A DNA stretch of 64,000 nt. Origin: Mycobacteroides chelonae CCUG 47445. Its GTDB lineage: Bacteria; Actinomycetota; Actinomycetes; Mycobacteriales; Mycobacteriaceae. Shown here in pieces: positions 32,598-41,634 of the stretch (its first letter is position 1; every line of letters begins with the position of its first letter). Where the stretch lies: the NCBI RefSeq assembly GCF_001632805.1, contig NZ_CP007220.1, positions 3,658,001 to 3,722,000 of the forward strand, written 5' to 3'. Under the pieces are notes generated by a model. That model had not been told where the DNA came from. It ran no database searches and saw only the letters and a list, made by a program, of their open reading frames with translations. Made by a program: the position numbers and the translations under genes.

Positions 32598-33008
32598 CTA
32601 GTCGGCCGGATCCGGCAGCACCCGCAGATGTCCGCGGCGCCGCCCGACCGGGGCCGGATGCACGGGCCGGGGAGCAGCCGAGGTGGCGGGCGCTCCCATA
32701 TCGAGTGCGGGCTCGCTGAATCCCGCCGCAGCCATCCGTACTCCGGTGGGTTCCCGAACCGCATCGGCCAGGGCAACCAGGTCGTCATCCTCGGGATTCG
32801 ACGGCAGGGGGCCGTTGTACCGGACCAGCTCCCAGCCACGGGGCGCGGTAATCCGGCTCGCGTGCTGCGCGCACAGATCCCACGAATGCGGCTCGCTGGA
32901 CGTGGCCAGCGGCCCAACCACGGCCGTCGAGTCCGCATAGACGAACGTCAACGTCGCCACGGCGGAACTCGGGCACCCGGGTCGACAGCAGCGACGGGGG
33001 GCTCTCAC
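32598..33008 (-). CDS. DUF3499 protein (Rv3258c-like)
   Basis: 136-residue protein with Cys-rich N-terminus (PRRCCRPGC) and the SSEPHSWDLCAQHASRITAPRGWELVR block, the hallmark of actinobacterial DUF3499. The cysteines and histidines suggest metal binding, but function is unknown. A TTG at 33032 opens the frame further; I choose GTG at 33008 since related proteins begin V-x-x-PRRCCRPGC. No clear ribosome binding site precedes it, so a leaderless start is possible. Located between pmmA and the divergent Rv3259-like gene. Confidence 0.85.
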   Translation of the reverse strand: MRAPRRCCRPGCPSSAVATLTFVYADSTAVVGPLATSSEPHSWDLCAQHASRITAPRGWELVRYNGPLPSNPEDDDLVALADAVREPTGVRMAAAGFSEPALDMGAPATSAAPRPVHPAPVGRRRGHLRVLPDPAD

Positions 33009-33160
33009 AAACGTTGAGGCTAGCGTGCGCAAACACGTTCCGACCCGCAGACACGCGCTGTGAACCCACTGAGACCCTCCGGTGATCAGGCAGAGACCCC
33101 GGGGTGATCGGCTCGTTGTGATTCGTCAGCCACAGCAGTCACACCGTTACCATTTCCCGT

Positions 33161-33661
33161 ATGGCACGTGACGGACGGCGCGGCGGCTCGGCGGGCGGGT
33201 CGAGCTCGCAGGGCTCCCGAAGGGGGCGTGATTTTCGTGGCCCGCTCTTGCCGCCGACTGTTCCCGGCTGGCGCTCACGCGCCGAGCGCTTCGATATGGC
33301 GGTACTGGAAGCCTACGAACCCATCGAGCGGGCGTGGCAGTCACGGCTGGAGGGTCTCGATGTCGCGGTGGACGAGATTCCGCGCATCCAACCCAAGGAT
33401 CCCGAGTCGGTGCAATGGCCGCCGGAGGTGATCGCTGACGGACCGATCCCGCTGGCAAGGCTCATTCCCGCCGGCGTGGACACCCGGGGTAACACCACCC
33501 GGGCGCGAATTGTCCTATTCCGCAAGCCGATCGAATTACGCGCGAAGAAATCTGGGGATTTGTCGGATCTCCTGCACGATCTGCTGGTGGCGCAGGTTGC
33601 CACCCACCTGGGGGTGGAACCATCGGTGATCGACCCGACCATCACCGATGAGGGCGACTAA
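33161..33661 (+). CDS. Zincin-like metallopeptidase-family protein (Rv3259-like)
   Basis: 166-residue protein with a low-complexity Arg/Ser/Gly N-terminus (about 1-28) followed by PPTVPGWRSRAERFDMAVLEAYEPIE and a C-terminal block LLHDLLVAQVATHLGVEPSVIDP. The family is annotated as a zincin (PF06262-like), but no HExxH is visible here: the corresponding segment reads HDLLVAQVATH. It is thus more likely a structural relative than an active peptidase. It is convergent with whiB2 and divergent from DUF3499, as in M. tuberculosis. Confidence 0.82.
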   Translation: MARDGRRGGSAGGSSSQGSRRGRDFRGPLLPPTVPGWRSRAERFDMAVLEAYEPIERAWQSRLEGLDVAVDEIPRIQPKDPESVQWPPEVIADGPIPLARLIPAGVDTRGNTTRARIVLFRKPIELRAKKSGDLSDLLHDLLVAQVATHLGVEPSVIDPTITDEGD

Positions 33662-33681
33662 CCGCCCGATCGAACGCGGAG

Positions 33682-34038
33682 TTAGATGATGCCCCGCTTC
33701 AGGCGGCGGCGCTCACGCTCAGACAACCCGCCCCAGATACCGAACCGCTCGTCGTTGGCCAGTGCGTATTCAAGGCACTCGTCCTTGACTTCGCAGCCCT
33801 GGCAGATGCGCTTGGCCTCGCGAGTCGACCCACCCTTCTCAGGGAAGAACGCCTCGGGATCGGTCTGCGCGCACAGCGCCTTCTCTTGCCACTGATCATC
33901 AGCGACACCAATCAGCGCATCAAAATCGTTCTGCACCAACGTCAGATGCGGACGTGCGGGCGGCAAGCCCGTCGCACCCGTGCCGACGCCGGAACTCAGC
34001 TCGTCGTGTGCGCCAAATTCATTGTGCCCGAACAGCAT
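33682..34038 (-). CDS. whiB2: WhiB2 (WhmD) iron-sulphur regulator
   Basis: 118-residue WhiB protein. The four cysteines (56, 79, 82, 88) are spaced C-x22-C-x2-C-x5-C for a [4Fe-4S] cluster, followed by GIWGG (100-104) and the basic tail SERERRRLKRGII. WhiB2/WhmD is essential for septation and cell division in mycobacteria, acting with WhiA-like partners and sigma A. The first 45 residues are variable; later in-frame starts cannot be excluded. Divergent from fbiA, with a 277-bp shared region. Confidence 0.95.
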   Translation of the reverse strand: MLFGHNEFGAHDELSSGVGTGATGLPPARPHLTLVQNDFDALIGVADDQWQEKALCAQTDPEAFFPEKGGSTREAKRICQGCEVKDECLEYALANDERFGIWGGLSERERRRLKRGII

Positions 34039-34315
34039 CGTCCCGCCTCCTCACCATTCCCACTTGCAGTCGTCGTGCCCGGTTTCGTGCCACATTGTCG
34101 TTTTCCCGGCCATTCCATTCGAACATCTGATCGAATCCCGGTCTGCGCCTGCAACTTCCAAACCCAGCCCGAGGAATGACACTGGTGTGATTACACACGT
34201 GTTCGCTGCCGGGGTCAAGCGAAGGACGAAAATTCATACCATCTACGACCGACAAAATCGGCGTGGCGCCCTCGTGGCGTGTCGCATCATTGCCGGCGCA
34301 CTAGTCTCGGTCAGC

Positions 34316-35284
34316 GTGAAACTCACCGTCCTCGTCGGCGGCGTCGGCGGAGCGCGCTTCCTGCTCGGCGTCCAACGCTTGCTCGGATCAGACTCCAGCA
34401 AGCATCAGATAAACGCCATCGTGAACATTGGCGACGACGCCTGGATGCATGGCGTCAGGATCTGCCCTGACCTGGACACCTGCATGTACACCCTGGGCGG
34501 AGGGGTGGATCCGGAACGCGGCTGGGGGCACCGGGGCGAGACCTGGAACGCGATGGAGGAACTGGCGGCCTACGGCGCCCAGCCCGACTGGTTCTCGCTC
34601 GGCGACAGGGACCTGGCCACTCACCTGATACGCAGTCAAATGCTGCGGGCCGGTTACCCGCTATCAGCGGTCACCGAAGCGTTATGCAATCGATGGCAGC
34701 CCGGAGTCCGCCTGTTACCCGCCAGCGACGAACGCTGCGAGACCCACGTGGTGATCACCGACCCTGCCGATGGAGAGCAGCGCGCCATCCACTTCCAACA
34801 GTGGTGGGTGCAGCACCGAGCACAGGTACCCACGCACAGTTTTGCGTTCGTCGGCGCGGACGAAGCAAAGGCCGGCCCCGGCGTTGCCGAAGCCATCGCC
34901 GAGGCAGATGCTGTCTTGCTGGCTCCCTCCAATCCGGTGGTGAGCATCGGGGCCGTCCTGGCGGTCGGCGGAGTTCGCGGGGCACTCCGCACAACCACCG
35001 CTCCGGTCATCGGGTACTCGCCCATCGTGTCCGGTAAGCCGCTCCGCGGAATGGCTGACGAATGTTTGCGCGTGATCGGTGTCGAGGTGAGCTCACAAGG
35101 TGTCGGGGAACACTTCGGCGCGCGCTCACAGACCGGCATCCTGGACGGCTGGCTGGTCGACGAGGGTGACGCCGCTCACATTGCGGGAGTTCAGGTACGG
35201 TCGATTCCGCTGCTCATGACCGACCCGGACGCGACGGCGGCGATGGTGCGTGCGGGACTCGAACTGGCCGGAGTTACCCTATGA
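34316..35284 (+). CDS. fbiA: F420 biosynthesis phospho-lactate/PEP transferase FbiA
   Basis: 322-residue CofD-family enzyme that joins the deazaflavin Fo to the activated phosphoenolpyruvate moiety, giving (dehydro-)F420-0. N-terminus is [20 protein letters not shown], with the [10 protein letters not shown] and [12 protein letters not shown] motifs. The ORF is open back to 33980, but upstream translation covers the whiB2-fbiA promoter region; the GTG at 34316 is the family start. Its stop overlaps fbiB by 4 bp, so the two are translated together. Confidence 0.95.
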   Translation: MKLTVLVGGVGGARFLLGVQRLLGSDSSKHQINAIVNIGDDAWMHGVRICPDLDTCMYTLGGGVDPERGWGHRGETWNAMEELAAYGAQPDWFSLGDRDLATHLIRSQMLRAGYPLSAVTEALCNRWQPGVRLLPASDERCETHVVITDPADGEQRAIHFQQWWVQHRAQVPTHSFAFVGADEAKAGPGVAEAIAEADAVLLAPSNPVVSIGAVLAVGGVRGALRTTTAPVIGYSPIVSGKPLRGMADECLRVIGVEVSSQGVGEHFGARSQTGILDGWLVDEGDAAHIAGVQVRSIPLLMTDPDATAAMVRAGLELAGVTL

Positions 35285-36657
35285 CCTCATCTGCGGATTC
35301 CACTGCACCGGAACATGGTTCGGCGGCTCCGGTGGAGATCTTACCCATTGCGGGCCTGCCGGAATTCCGCCCCGGCGACAATGTCGCCAAGACCATCGCC
35401 GAGGCGGCACCGTGGGTCCGAGACGGCGATGTGATCGTGATCACCAGCAAGATCATCTCCAAGGCCGAGGGCCGCATCGTCGCGGCGCCTACCGATCCCG
35501 AAGCACGGGACACCTTGCGGCGCAAACTGATCGACTCCGAGTCGGTCCGCGTGCTGGCCCGCAAGGGAAAGACACTGATCACCGAGAACACCATCGGCAT
35601 CGTGCAGGCCGCCGCCGGAATCGACGCGTCCAATGTCGATACCGCCGAACTCGTACTGCTCCCCACCGACCCCGATGGCAGCGCGGCGGCGGTGCGGGCA
35701 GCACTGTCGCGACAGCTGGGTGTGAACGTAGCGGTGGTGATCACCGACACCATGGGACGGGCCTGGCGCAATGGCCAGACCGATGCCGCCATCGGTTCCT
35801 CCGGCATCCCCGTCCTGTATGGCTATGCCGGCGCAAAGGACAAGCACGGCAACGAACTTCAGGTGACAGAGGTGGCCATCGTCGACGAGATCGCCGCCGC
35901 CGCCGACCTTGTCAAGGGCAAGCTCACCGACGTACCGGTTGCTGTGGTGCGGGGCCTGTCGGTGCCCGACGACGGCAGCGTGGCCCGCGACCTCCAGCGC
36001 TCGGGCCCCGACGATTTGTTCTGGCTCGGCACCGCGGAAGCGCTGGAGCAGGGGCGTCGCGATGCGGTGCTGGCGCGCCGCTCCATCCGTCAATTCGCTG
36101 ATATCGCAGTAGATTCCGACCTACTACGGGAAGCCATCGGCGAAGCGTTGACGGCGCCCGCTCCGCACCACACCCATCCGGTGAGATTCGTATGGGTACG
36201 GGATCTGACGACACGGCGCGCGCTGTTGGATGCCATGAAGCAGGCATGGGCCGTGGATCTCAGCGGAGACGGGCGCACCCCGGAGTCCGTCGAGAAACGG
36301 GTCGCCCGCGGACAGATCCTCTACGACGCACCCGAAGTCGTCATTCCGTTCCTGGTTCCCGACGGTGCCCACGACTACCCGGACGAGCGCCGGAATGCGG
36401 CGGAACACACCATGTTCACCGTCGCGGTGGGTGCGGCGGTGCAGGCACTGTTGGTGGCGCTGGCGGCGCGGGGCGTGGGGAGCTGCTGGATCGGGTCCAC
36501 CATCTTCGCCGCCGACGTCGTCCGCAGGCAGCTCGAGCTGGATGCCTCATGGGAACCGATGGGAGCCATCGCCATCGGGTATCCGCACGGATACCCCGAG
36601 GAGACGCTGGAACCCCGCACTCCCCTGCCCGCCGGCCAGATGCTGGTTGAGCTCTGA
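35281..36657 (+). CDS. fbiB: F420 gamma-glutamyl ligase / dehydro-F420 reductase FbiB
   Basis: 458-residue two-domain enzyme. The N-terminal CofE-like domain (~1-250) adds gamma-linked glutamates to F420-0; motifs include [17 protein letters not shown] and [20 protein letters not shown]. The C-terminal nitroreductase-like domain (~258-458; [15 protein letters not shown], then [20 protein letters not shown]) reduces dehydro-F420-0 with FMNH2. The length is typical of mycobacterial FbiB, not the single-domain archaeal form. It couples to fbiA (ATGA overlap) and to the NUDIX gene (TGATG overlap). Confidence 0.96.
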   Translation: MTSSADSTAPEHGSAAPVEILPIAGLPEFRPGDNVAKTIAEAAPWVRDGDVIVITSKIISKAEGRIVAAPTDPEARDTLRRKLIDSESVRVLARKGKTLITENTIGIVQAAAGIDASNVDTAELVLLPTDPDGSAAAVRAALSRQLGVNVAVVITDTMGRAWRNGQTDAAIGSSGIPVLYGYAGAKDKHGNELQVTEVAIVDEIAAAADLVKGKLTDVPVAVVRGLSVPDDGSVARDLQRSGPDDLFWLGTAEALEQGRRDAVLARRSIRQFADIAVDSDLLREAIGEALTAPAPHHTHPVRFVWVRDLTTRRALLDAMKQAWAVDLSGDGRTPESVEKRVARGQILYDAPEVVIPFLVPDGAHDYPDERRNAAEHTMFTVAVGAAVQALLVALAARGVGSCWIGSTIFAADVVRRQLELDASWEPMGAIAIGYPHGYPEETLEPRTPLPAGQMLVEL

Positions 36658-37208
36658 TGAGCCGCATCTCGGGTCTGCAAGCTTCCGCCGTCGAGCTGCT
36701 CTCCGCATGGGAAACGCCCGATGCCGAGCAGGACAGCCTGCGGCACTCCGTTCTGGCCTTTCTCGACGCCAATCCGGACGCCTGCCGCCGCCGCAGCGCC
36801 GCAGGCCATATCACCGCCTCGGCGCTGGTGGTCAACCACGACGGGTCGCAGGCGCTGCTGACCCTGCACCCCCGCGTGGGTAAGTGGCTTCAGCTGGGTG
36901 GTCACTGCGAGGAGGAGGACGCCACCATCCGGGCCGCCGCGCTGCGCGAAGCCACCGAGGAGTCCGGGATAGCGGACCTCACTCTTGAGCCGAATCTGCT
37001 TGGCATACACGTACACCCGATCAAGTGCTCGCTGGGCGTGCCGACTCGCCATCTCGATCTGCAGTTCCTGGCGCGTGCGCCCGAGGGCGCCCAGATCACC
37101 GTCAGCGACGAATCACTGGACCTGCGCTGGTGGCCCATCGACCAGATTCCGGCCGAGGATCCCTCGGTGGTCGTGTTGGCCGAGCGGGCCCGCGCCAGGC
37201 TGCGTTGA
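36657..37208 (+). CDS. NUDIX hydrolase downstream of fbiB
   Basis: 183-residue NUDIX protein. The box is GGHCEEEDATIRAAALREATEESGI; REATEESG is canonical, while the spacing before it is the longer GGHxE variant found in many actinobacterial members. It would hydrolyse a nucleoside diphosphate linked to another moiety; substrate is not known. The ATG overlaps the fbiB TGA (TGATG), so it is co-expressed with the F420 genes and could clean up a nucleotide by-product, such as the GMP- or GDP-linked intermediates. That link is inference. Confidence 0.88.
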   Translation: MSRISGLQASAVELLSAWETPDAEQDSLRHSVLAFLDANPDACRRRSAAGHITASALVVNHDGSQALLTLHPRVGKWLQLGGHCEEEDATIRAAALREATEESGIADLTLEPNLLGIHVHPIKCSLGVPTRHLDLQFLARAPEGAQITVSDESLDLRWWPIDQIPAEDPSVVVLAERARARLR

Positions 37209-37212
37209 AAGT

Positions 37213-37230
37213 CGGGTAGTGCATTACCCG
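37213..37230. promoter_or_regulatory. Small inverted repeat after the NUDIX gene
   Basis: CGGGTA-GTGCAT-TACCCG (37213-37230) forms a short dyad just past the NUDIX stop and 64 bp before the 451-residue membrane protein start. It may be a weak terminator or an operator for the downstream gene. Confidence 0.35.
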
Positions 37231-37293
37231 TATCCGGCGTAACGAGCCGTCGTATCGTCCCCTCATCAGCGGCGATTCTGTGAGGCGACGCAC

Positions 37294-38649
37294 ATGGACA
37301 TCAAGATTGAGACCCCCTTCGGTGGCAGCGCGAGATTCACCAAGCTCGACCGCGAGCCATCCCCCGGTGGTGACGAGCCCCAGCACACGTTCACCGTCGG
37401 AGACCTACGACCGCGAGTCCGGGCGCTCTTGGTGTTGTGCATCGCCATCGACGGCACGATCGTGTTGTGGCTGGCCGCCAAGAACGCCACGTTGACCCAG
37501 AACGCGTGGGATCTGCTGGGCACCGCGCTGCTCCTTGCCATCGGCATCACCTGCGCACTGGCGATCGGGGTGATTGTGAAATACCGGCACAGTTCGGTGC
37601 TCACCCCCCTGGCCAGCCAGGTATTCGTCATCTGCCTCGCCGCCTATGTCTGGCTGCTCGACCTGCGTAGTCCCGCAAGCCAACTAGGGGGCATCACAGG
37701 AGTCGCGCTGGCATTGGGCGCCGTCGCCCTGTGCTGGGTGCTGCATCTGAGCCGGTACGCGGCGGGCGCCCTGACCAGAACCGGCATCGCCGTCGTCGCA
37801 CTGTTCCCCCTCATTGGGTTGGTGCAGTTCTGGATTCAGAACGAGTACATGACGCACAGTTCGCTTCCGCTGATAGACGTGCAGACCGAGTTGACGCCAG
37901 TGGGCTCGACCGGCCCCATCATCCACGTCCTGGCCAAGACCACGTACCACAACCGTGGATCGTTTCGCGTCGACGTCCCGGCCAGCCTGACCCGCGTCGT
38001 CGTCTATCCCAAGGGCACACCCTCAGAACCCCCTACACCCGAGATCGTGGCCGGGCACCTGAACGCACTCGGGAGCCAGTTCGGGGACTATCGCGAAACT
38101 CCGGCGATGCCCGCCCAGGCGCGACTAATCTATGCCGGCTCCTCCGGCGGGTCCGGCGGGGCGTTCCTGGCCCCCGGATCGACGAACCAGGGCAGCACCA
38201 TCATCGATATCGATTCCCGGACCGTCCGGTTGGCGGTTATCAAGGTCACCCTGATCGCCGTCACCCACCGATCGGTGAAGGAAACACGCACCTGCTATCC
38301 CCCGCAGGTCGCACTCGGCGAGAACGTCATCGGCTTCCTCCGGGAATCAACCCTGGTCCACGATTTCCTGGGCGGCAAGGCGTTGTGTACCGAAACCCAG
38401 TTCGCGTCCCGCGGCGTCATCGAGGAACTGGTTTCCGATCACCCCGTGTTGCGGATCTTCACCATGGTGCACGCCTCTGGGGCAACCACGCCGATATTGC
38501 TGCCGTTCTTCGGCACCCAGGAATCGCTGGACAATCCGCTATCGAGCACGAAGGCGTCGACGATCATCGAAAACGCCAACCCCTCAGGCATGTTCGGCTC
38601 ATCTGCCGAGTACGCGCCGTCGGACGCCGATGTGCGGCCGAGTCCCTAG
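37294..38649 (+). CDS. Membrane protein of unknown function, 451 aa
   Basis: I do not recognise a family. Residues 1-44 are soluble; there are about five membrane segments (roughly 45-62, 70-90, 103-119, 126-146, 155-173). A ~270-residue non-cytoplasmic-looking domain follows, rich in beta residues with a Gly/Ser-rich loop (AGSSGGSGGAF) and paired cysteines (TCYPP near 334, LCTETQ near 365). A GAGGCG site lies 6 bp before the ATG. It overlaps the guanylyltransferase on the opposite strand at the stop codon, sharing one CTAG. It sits beside cell-wall sugar genes, suggesting an envelope role; this is only context. Confidence 0.75.
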   Translation: MDIKIETPFGGSARFTKLDREPSPGGDEPQHTFTVGDLRPRVRALLVLCIAIDGTIVLWLAAKNATLTQNAWDLLGTALLLAIGITCALAIGVIVKYRHSSVLTPLASQVFVICLAAYVWLLDLRSPASQLGGITGVALALGAVALCWVLHLSRYAAGALTRTGIAVVALFPLIGLVQFWIQNEYMTHSSLPLIDVQTELTPVGSTGPIIHVLAKTTYHNRGSFRVDVPASLTRVVVYPKGTPSEPPTPEIVAGHLNALGSQFGDYRETPAMPAQARLIYAGSSGGSGGAFLAPGSTNQGSTIIDIDSRTVRLAVIKVTLIAVTHRSVKETRTCYPPQVALGENVIGFLRESTLVHDFLGGKALCTETQFASRGVIEELVSDHPVLRIFTMVHASGATTPILLPFFGTQESLDNPLSSTKASTIIENANPSGMFGSSAEYAPSDADVRPSP

Positions 38650-39725
38650 ACGTCCGAGGAGTACCGGATGCCACCGTCGGGAATGGTGATTCCGGGCCAC
38701 ACCCGAGCGCCACGTAACAGCTCGCACCGCGCACCGATATCGGCCCCGTCACCGATCACACCGTCACGCACCAGCGCGCGCGGACCGATGCGGGCACCGA
38801 ACCCGATGATCGAGCGTTCCACCACCGCGCCCGCCTCGATGCGGGCACCGTCGAAGACGACCGCACCGTCAAGCCGTGCCCCGGGACCGATTTCAGCTCC
38901 GCGACCCACCACGGTGCCACCGATCACCAGCGCGCCCGGTGCCACCGAGGCGCCATCGTGCACCAGAGCCTCACCCGGATGTTCGGGGATCGCTGGTGAG
39001 GGCGCGATACCGCGCACCAGGTCCGCCGAGCCGCGCACGAAGTCCTCGGGAGTTCCCATATCGCGCCAGTAGCTCGTGTCCACGTATCCACATACCTTGG
39101 CACCACTGCTCAGCAGTCCTGGAAAGACTTCTCGCTCAACCGAGACCGGCCGCCCGGCAGGGATCCGTTCGATCAGCTCGCGCCGGAACACGTAACACCC
39201 GGCGTTGATCTGGTCGGTGGGCGGATCTTCGGTCTTCTCCAGGAATGCGGTCACGCGGCCCGTGGAATCGGTGGGCACACAACCAAAAGCGCGCGGGTCG
39301 CCGACCCGCACCAGGTGCAGCGTCAGGTCGGCCTGGGTCTGCTCATGCTGCGCGAGAAGGTCTTTCAAGTCCAAGCCGGACAACACATCGCCGTTGAACA
39401 CCAGGGCGGTGTCGTGGCGCAGATGGTCCAGCACATTCCGGATGGCTCCACCGGTACCCAGCGGTTCGGTTTCGGTGACATACGTGATCGACAGGCCCAG
39501 CTTGGATCCGTCGCCGAACTCCGACTCGAAGACCTCGGCTTTGTAGGAAGTCCCGAGCACCACATGATCGATCCCGGCCGCGGCGACCCGCGACAACACA
39601 TGCGTCAGGAAGGGGAAGCCGGCGATCGGCAGCATCGGCTTGGGCGCCGAGAGCGTCAGTGGACGCAGCCGGGTGCCCTGCCCTCCCACCAAGATGACGG
39701 CATCGGCTTTCACATGGTCAGACAT
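38646..39725 (-). CDS. manB: Mannose-1-phosphate guanylyltransferase (GDP-mannose pyrophosphorylase)
   Basis: 359-residue nucleotidyltransferase making GDP-mannose from mannose-1-phosphate and GTP. It has the signature GGQGTRLRPLTLSAPKPMLPIAG near the N-terminus, the FNGDVL metal-binding motif, and a C-terminal left-handed beta-helix of hexapeptide repeats (IGGTVVGRGAEIGPGARLDG and following). It matches the M. tuberculosis Rv3264c length; the name manC is used in other species. The ATG follows an ideal AAGGAGGGTGAT site, 1 bp past the wbbL stop. An in-frame extension upstream covers wbbL and is discarded. Confidence 0.95.
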   Translation of the reverse strand: MSDHVKADAVILVGGQGTRLRPLTLSAPKPMLPIAGFPFLTHVLSRVAAAGIDHVVLGTSYKAEVFESEFGDGSKLGLSITYVTETEPLGTGGAIRNVLDHLRHDTALVFNGDVLSGLDLKDLLAQHEQTQADLTLHLVRVGDPRAFGCVPTDSTGRVTAFLEKTEDPPTDQINAGCYVFRRELIERIPAGRPVSVEREVFPGLLSSGAKVCGYVDTSYWRDMGTPEDFVRGSADLVRGIAPSPAIPEHPGEALVHDGASVAPGALVIGGTVVGRGAEIGPGARLDGAVVFDGARIEAGAVVERSIIGFGARIGPRALVRDGVIGDGADIGARCELLRGARVWPGITIPDGGIRYSSDV

Positions 39726-39726
39726 A

Positions 39727-40644
39727 TCACCCTCCTTGCTTGTCCCGGCGCCGGTTGGCGCGGATGGCCGCGCGCACCACGATCGCAGATCGAGCCGCCA
39801 GTGCGCCCCGAATGCTCCAACGCAACGGTGCCTGCCACCAATGCGGGTGCCGGTCTGATTGATAGATGTAGACGCTGTCGTGGTGCGCGGTGAGGCTGCG
39901 CGCCGGGTCGCGACCGGCCGCATGACCTTTCGCATGCACGACCTCCGAGCTCGGCGCATACACGTTCTGCCAGCCCGCACGTGCCAGCCGGTCTCCGAGA
40001 TCAACGTCCTCCATGTACATGAAGTACCGCGTGTCGAACCCGCCGATGGCATCGAAGGCCTTGCGCCGCAGCAGCAGGCACGATCCCGAGAGCCATCCCA
40101 CGATGCGCTCGGACGGCTCCATCCGATCCTGGCGATACGCCGCGGTCCATGGATTGGTGGGCCACACCGATCCCAGCAGTGCGTGAAGCGCACCCCCCGC
40201 GAGCGACGGCACCACTCGCGCCGAGGGATACACCGAACCATCGGGCTCACGAATAAGCGGACCCAGCGCGCCCGCGGCGGGCCAGCGCTGCGCAACCTCA
40301 AGCAGCGCATCGATGCTTCCCGGGCCCCACTGCACGTCGGGGTTCGCGATCACAATCCATTCGGCTTCCGGATCAACCTGCGCCACCCCAAGGTTGGCGG
40401 CCTTCCCGTAGCCGACATTGCCCCCGGTGCGCAGCAGCTCGACATCGGGCTCCTCGGCGGCCACTTCGGGCGCCCCGTCGGTGGAACCGTTATCGGCCAG
40501 GATCAACCGCAGCGGGCGATCGGTGGCGTGGCGCAGCGTTCTGAGGAAGCGATGGAGATGCTCGCCAGGCGAGTACGTCACCGTCACCACGGCGATCTGC
40601 TCGAGCGGCACCGACGAGCCACTCGGGCGATGAGGATCAGGCAC
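39727..40644 (-). CDS. wbbL: Rhamnosyltransferase WbbL
   Basis: 305-residue GT2 glycosyltransferase that adds L-rhamnose to decaprenyl-PP-GlcNAc, building the linker joining arabinogalactan to peptidoglycan. It has AVVTVTYSPGEHLHRFLRTL, the ADNGSTDG and IANPDVQW (DxD-like) substrate motifs and FMYMEDVDLGDRL, an ED-containing catalytic block. The tail is strongly basic (IRANRRRDKQGG). A GTG start at 40644 is used. Tight order rmlD-wbbL-manB on one strand is the mycobacterial arrangement. Confidence 0.94.
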   Translation of the reverse strand: MPDPHRPSGSSVPLEQIAVVTVTYSPGEHLHRFLRTLRHATDRPLRLILADNGSTDGAPEVAAEEPDVELLRTGGNVGYGKAANLGVAQVDPEAEWIVIANPDVQWGPGSIDALLEVAQRWPAAGALGPLIREPDGSVYPSARVVPSLAGGALHALLGSVWPTNPWTAAYRQDRMEPSERIVGWLSGSCLLLRRKAFDAIGGFDTRYFMYMEDVDLGDRLARAGWQNVYAPSSEVVHAKGHAAGRDPARSLTAHHDSVYIYQSDRHPHWWQAPLRWSIRGALAARSAIVVRAAIRANRRRDKQGG

Positions 40645-40659
40645 GGTGCTTGAGGGTAC

Positions 40660-41514
40660 CTACCCCTGGTGTGTGGCCAGCGCCTCAGCCAACGCGTCGC
40701 GCCACGGACGCAGCGGTGCCAGACCCACCTCGGCCCACAGATCGCCGTCAAGTGCCGTGTACACCGGCCGGGGCGCTGCGCTCGGAAAATCGACGGACAG
40801 GCAGGGCTGCAGACGCGAGGTATCCGCCCCGACCAGCTCGAACACGGCCTTCGCCCAGTCGAACCGGTTCACCGCTCCACCCCCCGCCGCATGCAGCAAC
40901 GGTTCGCGGACGTCGGAGGCCGCGAGGTTCAACAATGCCTCGGCAAGGTCTGCGGCGTAGGTCGGAGAGCCGGTCTGATCGGTGACCACCCGCACCGGGC
41001 CGTCCCCCGCGGCCAATCGCCGCATGACCCCGACGAAATCCCCGTTGACGCCGGTATAGACCCACGCCGTGCGCACCACCTGCGCTGTCGGTAGGGCATC
41101 GTGCACGGCCCGTTCTCCGGCGACCTTGGTGCGCGCGTACACACCGGCCGGAGCCGTGGCGTCACCTGGTCGGTACGGGCGTGGGTTGGCATCACCGAAC
41201 TCACCGCTGAACACGTAATCGGTGGAGATATGGATCAATCTGGCGCCAACCTCGCGACACGCCTGGGCCACCCGGGCAGGACCTTCGGCATTGACCGCGT
41301 ACGCCCTGGCCTCGTCGCTTTCCGCGGCATCCACGGCGGTGTACGCGGCGCAGTTGATCACGGTGTCCCCTGCAGCAACCACACCGTCGGGCACGCCGTC
41401 GCGGGTAATATCCCAATCAGCCGAGTTCAGGGCGCGGACAGGGAGGGCGCGAAGCGCGGCACGGGCAATCAGATGGGTGCCGAGCTGACCGCCCGCTCCG
41501 GTGATAACAAGCAC
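40660..41514 (-). CDS. rmlD: dTDP-4-dehydrorhamnose reductase
   Basis: 284-residue SDR enzyme for the last step of dTDP-rhamnose synthesis, supplying the donor used by WbbL next door. Motifs: VLVITGAGGQLG at the start (NADPH), NCAAYTAVDAAE, HISTDYVFSGE (catalytic), and YARTKVAGE with the catalytic Tyr-Lys. The GTG at 41514 begins the GxxGxxG block. The frame is open far upstream (to 42384) inside the lcp1 gene; that is a shadow. It diverges from lcp1 across ~120 bp. Confidence 0.95.
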   Translation of the reverse strand: MLVITGAGGQLGTHLIARAALRALPVRALNSADWDITRDGVPDGVVAAGDTVINCAAYTAVDAAESDEARAYAVNAEGPARVAQACREVGARLIHISTDYVFSGEFGDANPRPYRPGDATAPAGVYARTKVAGERAVHDALPTAQVVRTAWVYTGVNGDFVGVMRRLAAGDGPVRVVTDQTGSPTYAADLAEALLNLAASDVREPLLHAAGGGAVNRFDWAKAVFELVGADTSRLQPCLSVDFPSAAPRPVYTALDGDLWAEVGLAPLRPWRDALAEALATHQG

Positions 41515-41634
41515 ACCGAGAGTCTGGCACGCCGACTTCGCTTCCGAGGGATGAGAGCCACCCCGACGTAGCCTTGACGAGGCTTGAGACTCGTTGCCCG
41601 GCGAACGCCCGGCCCGGAAAAGAAACGGATCACC

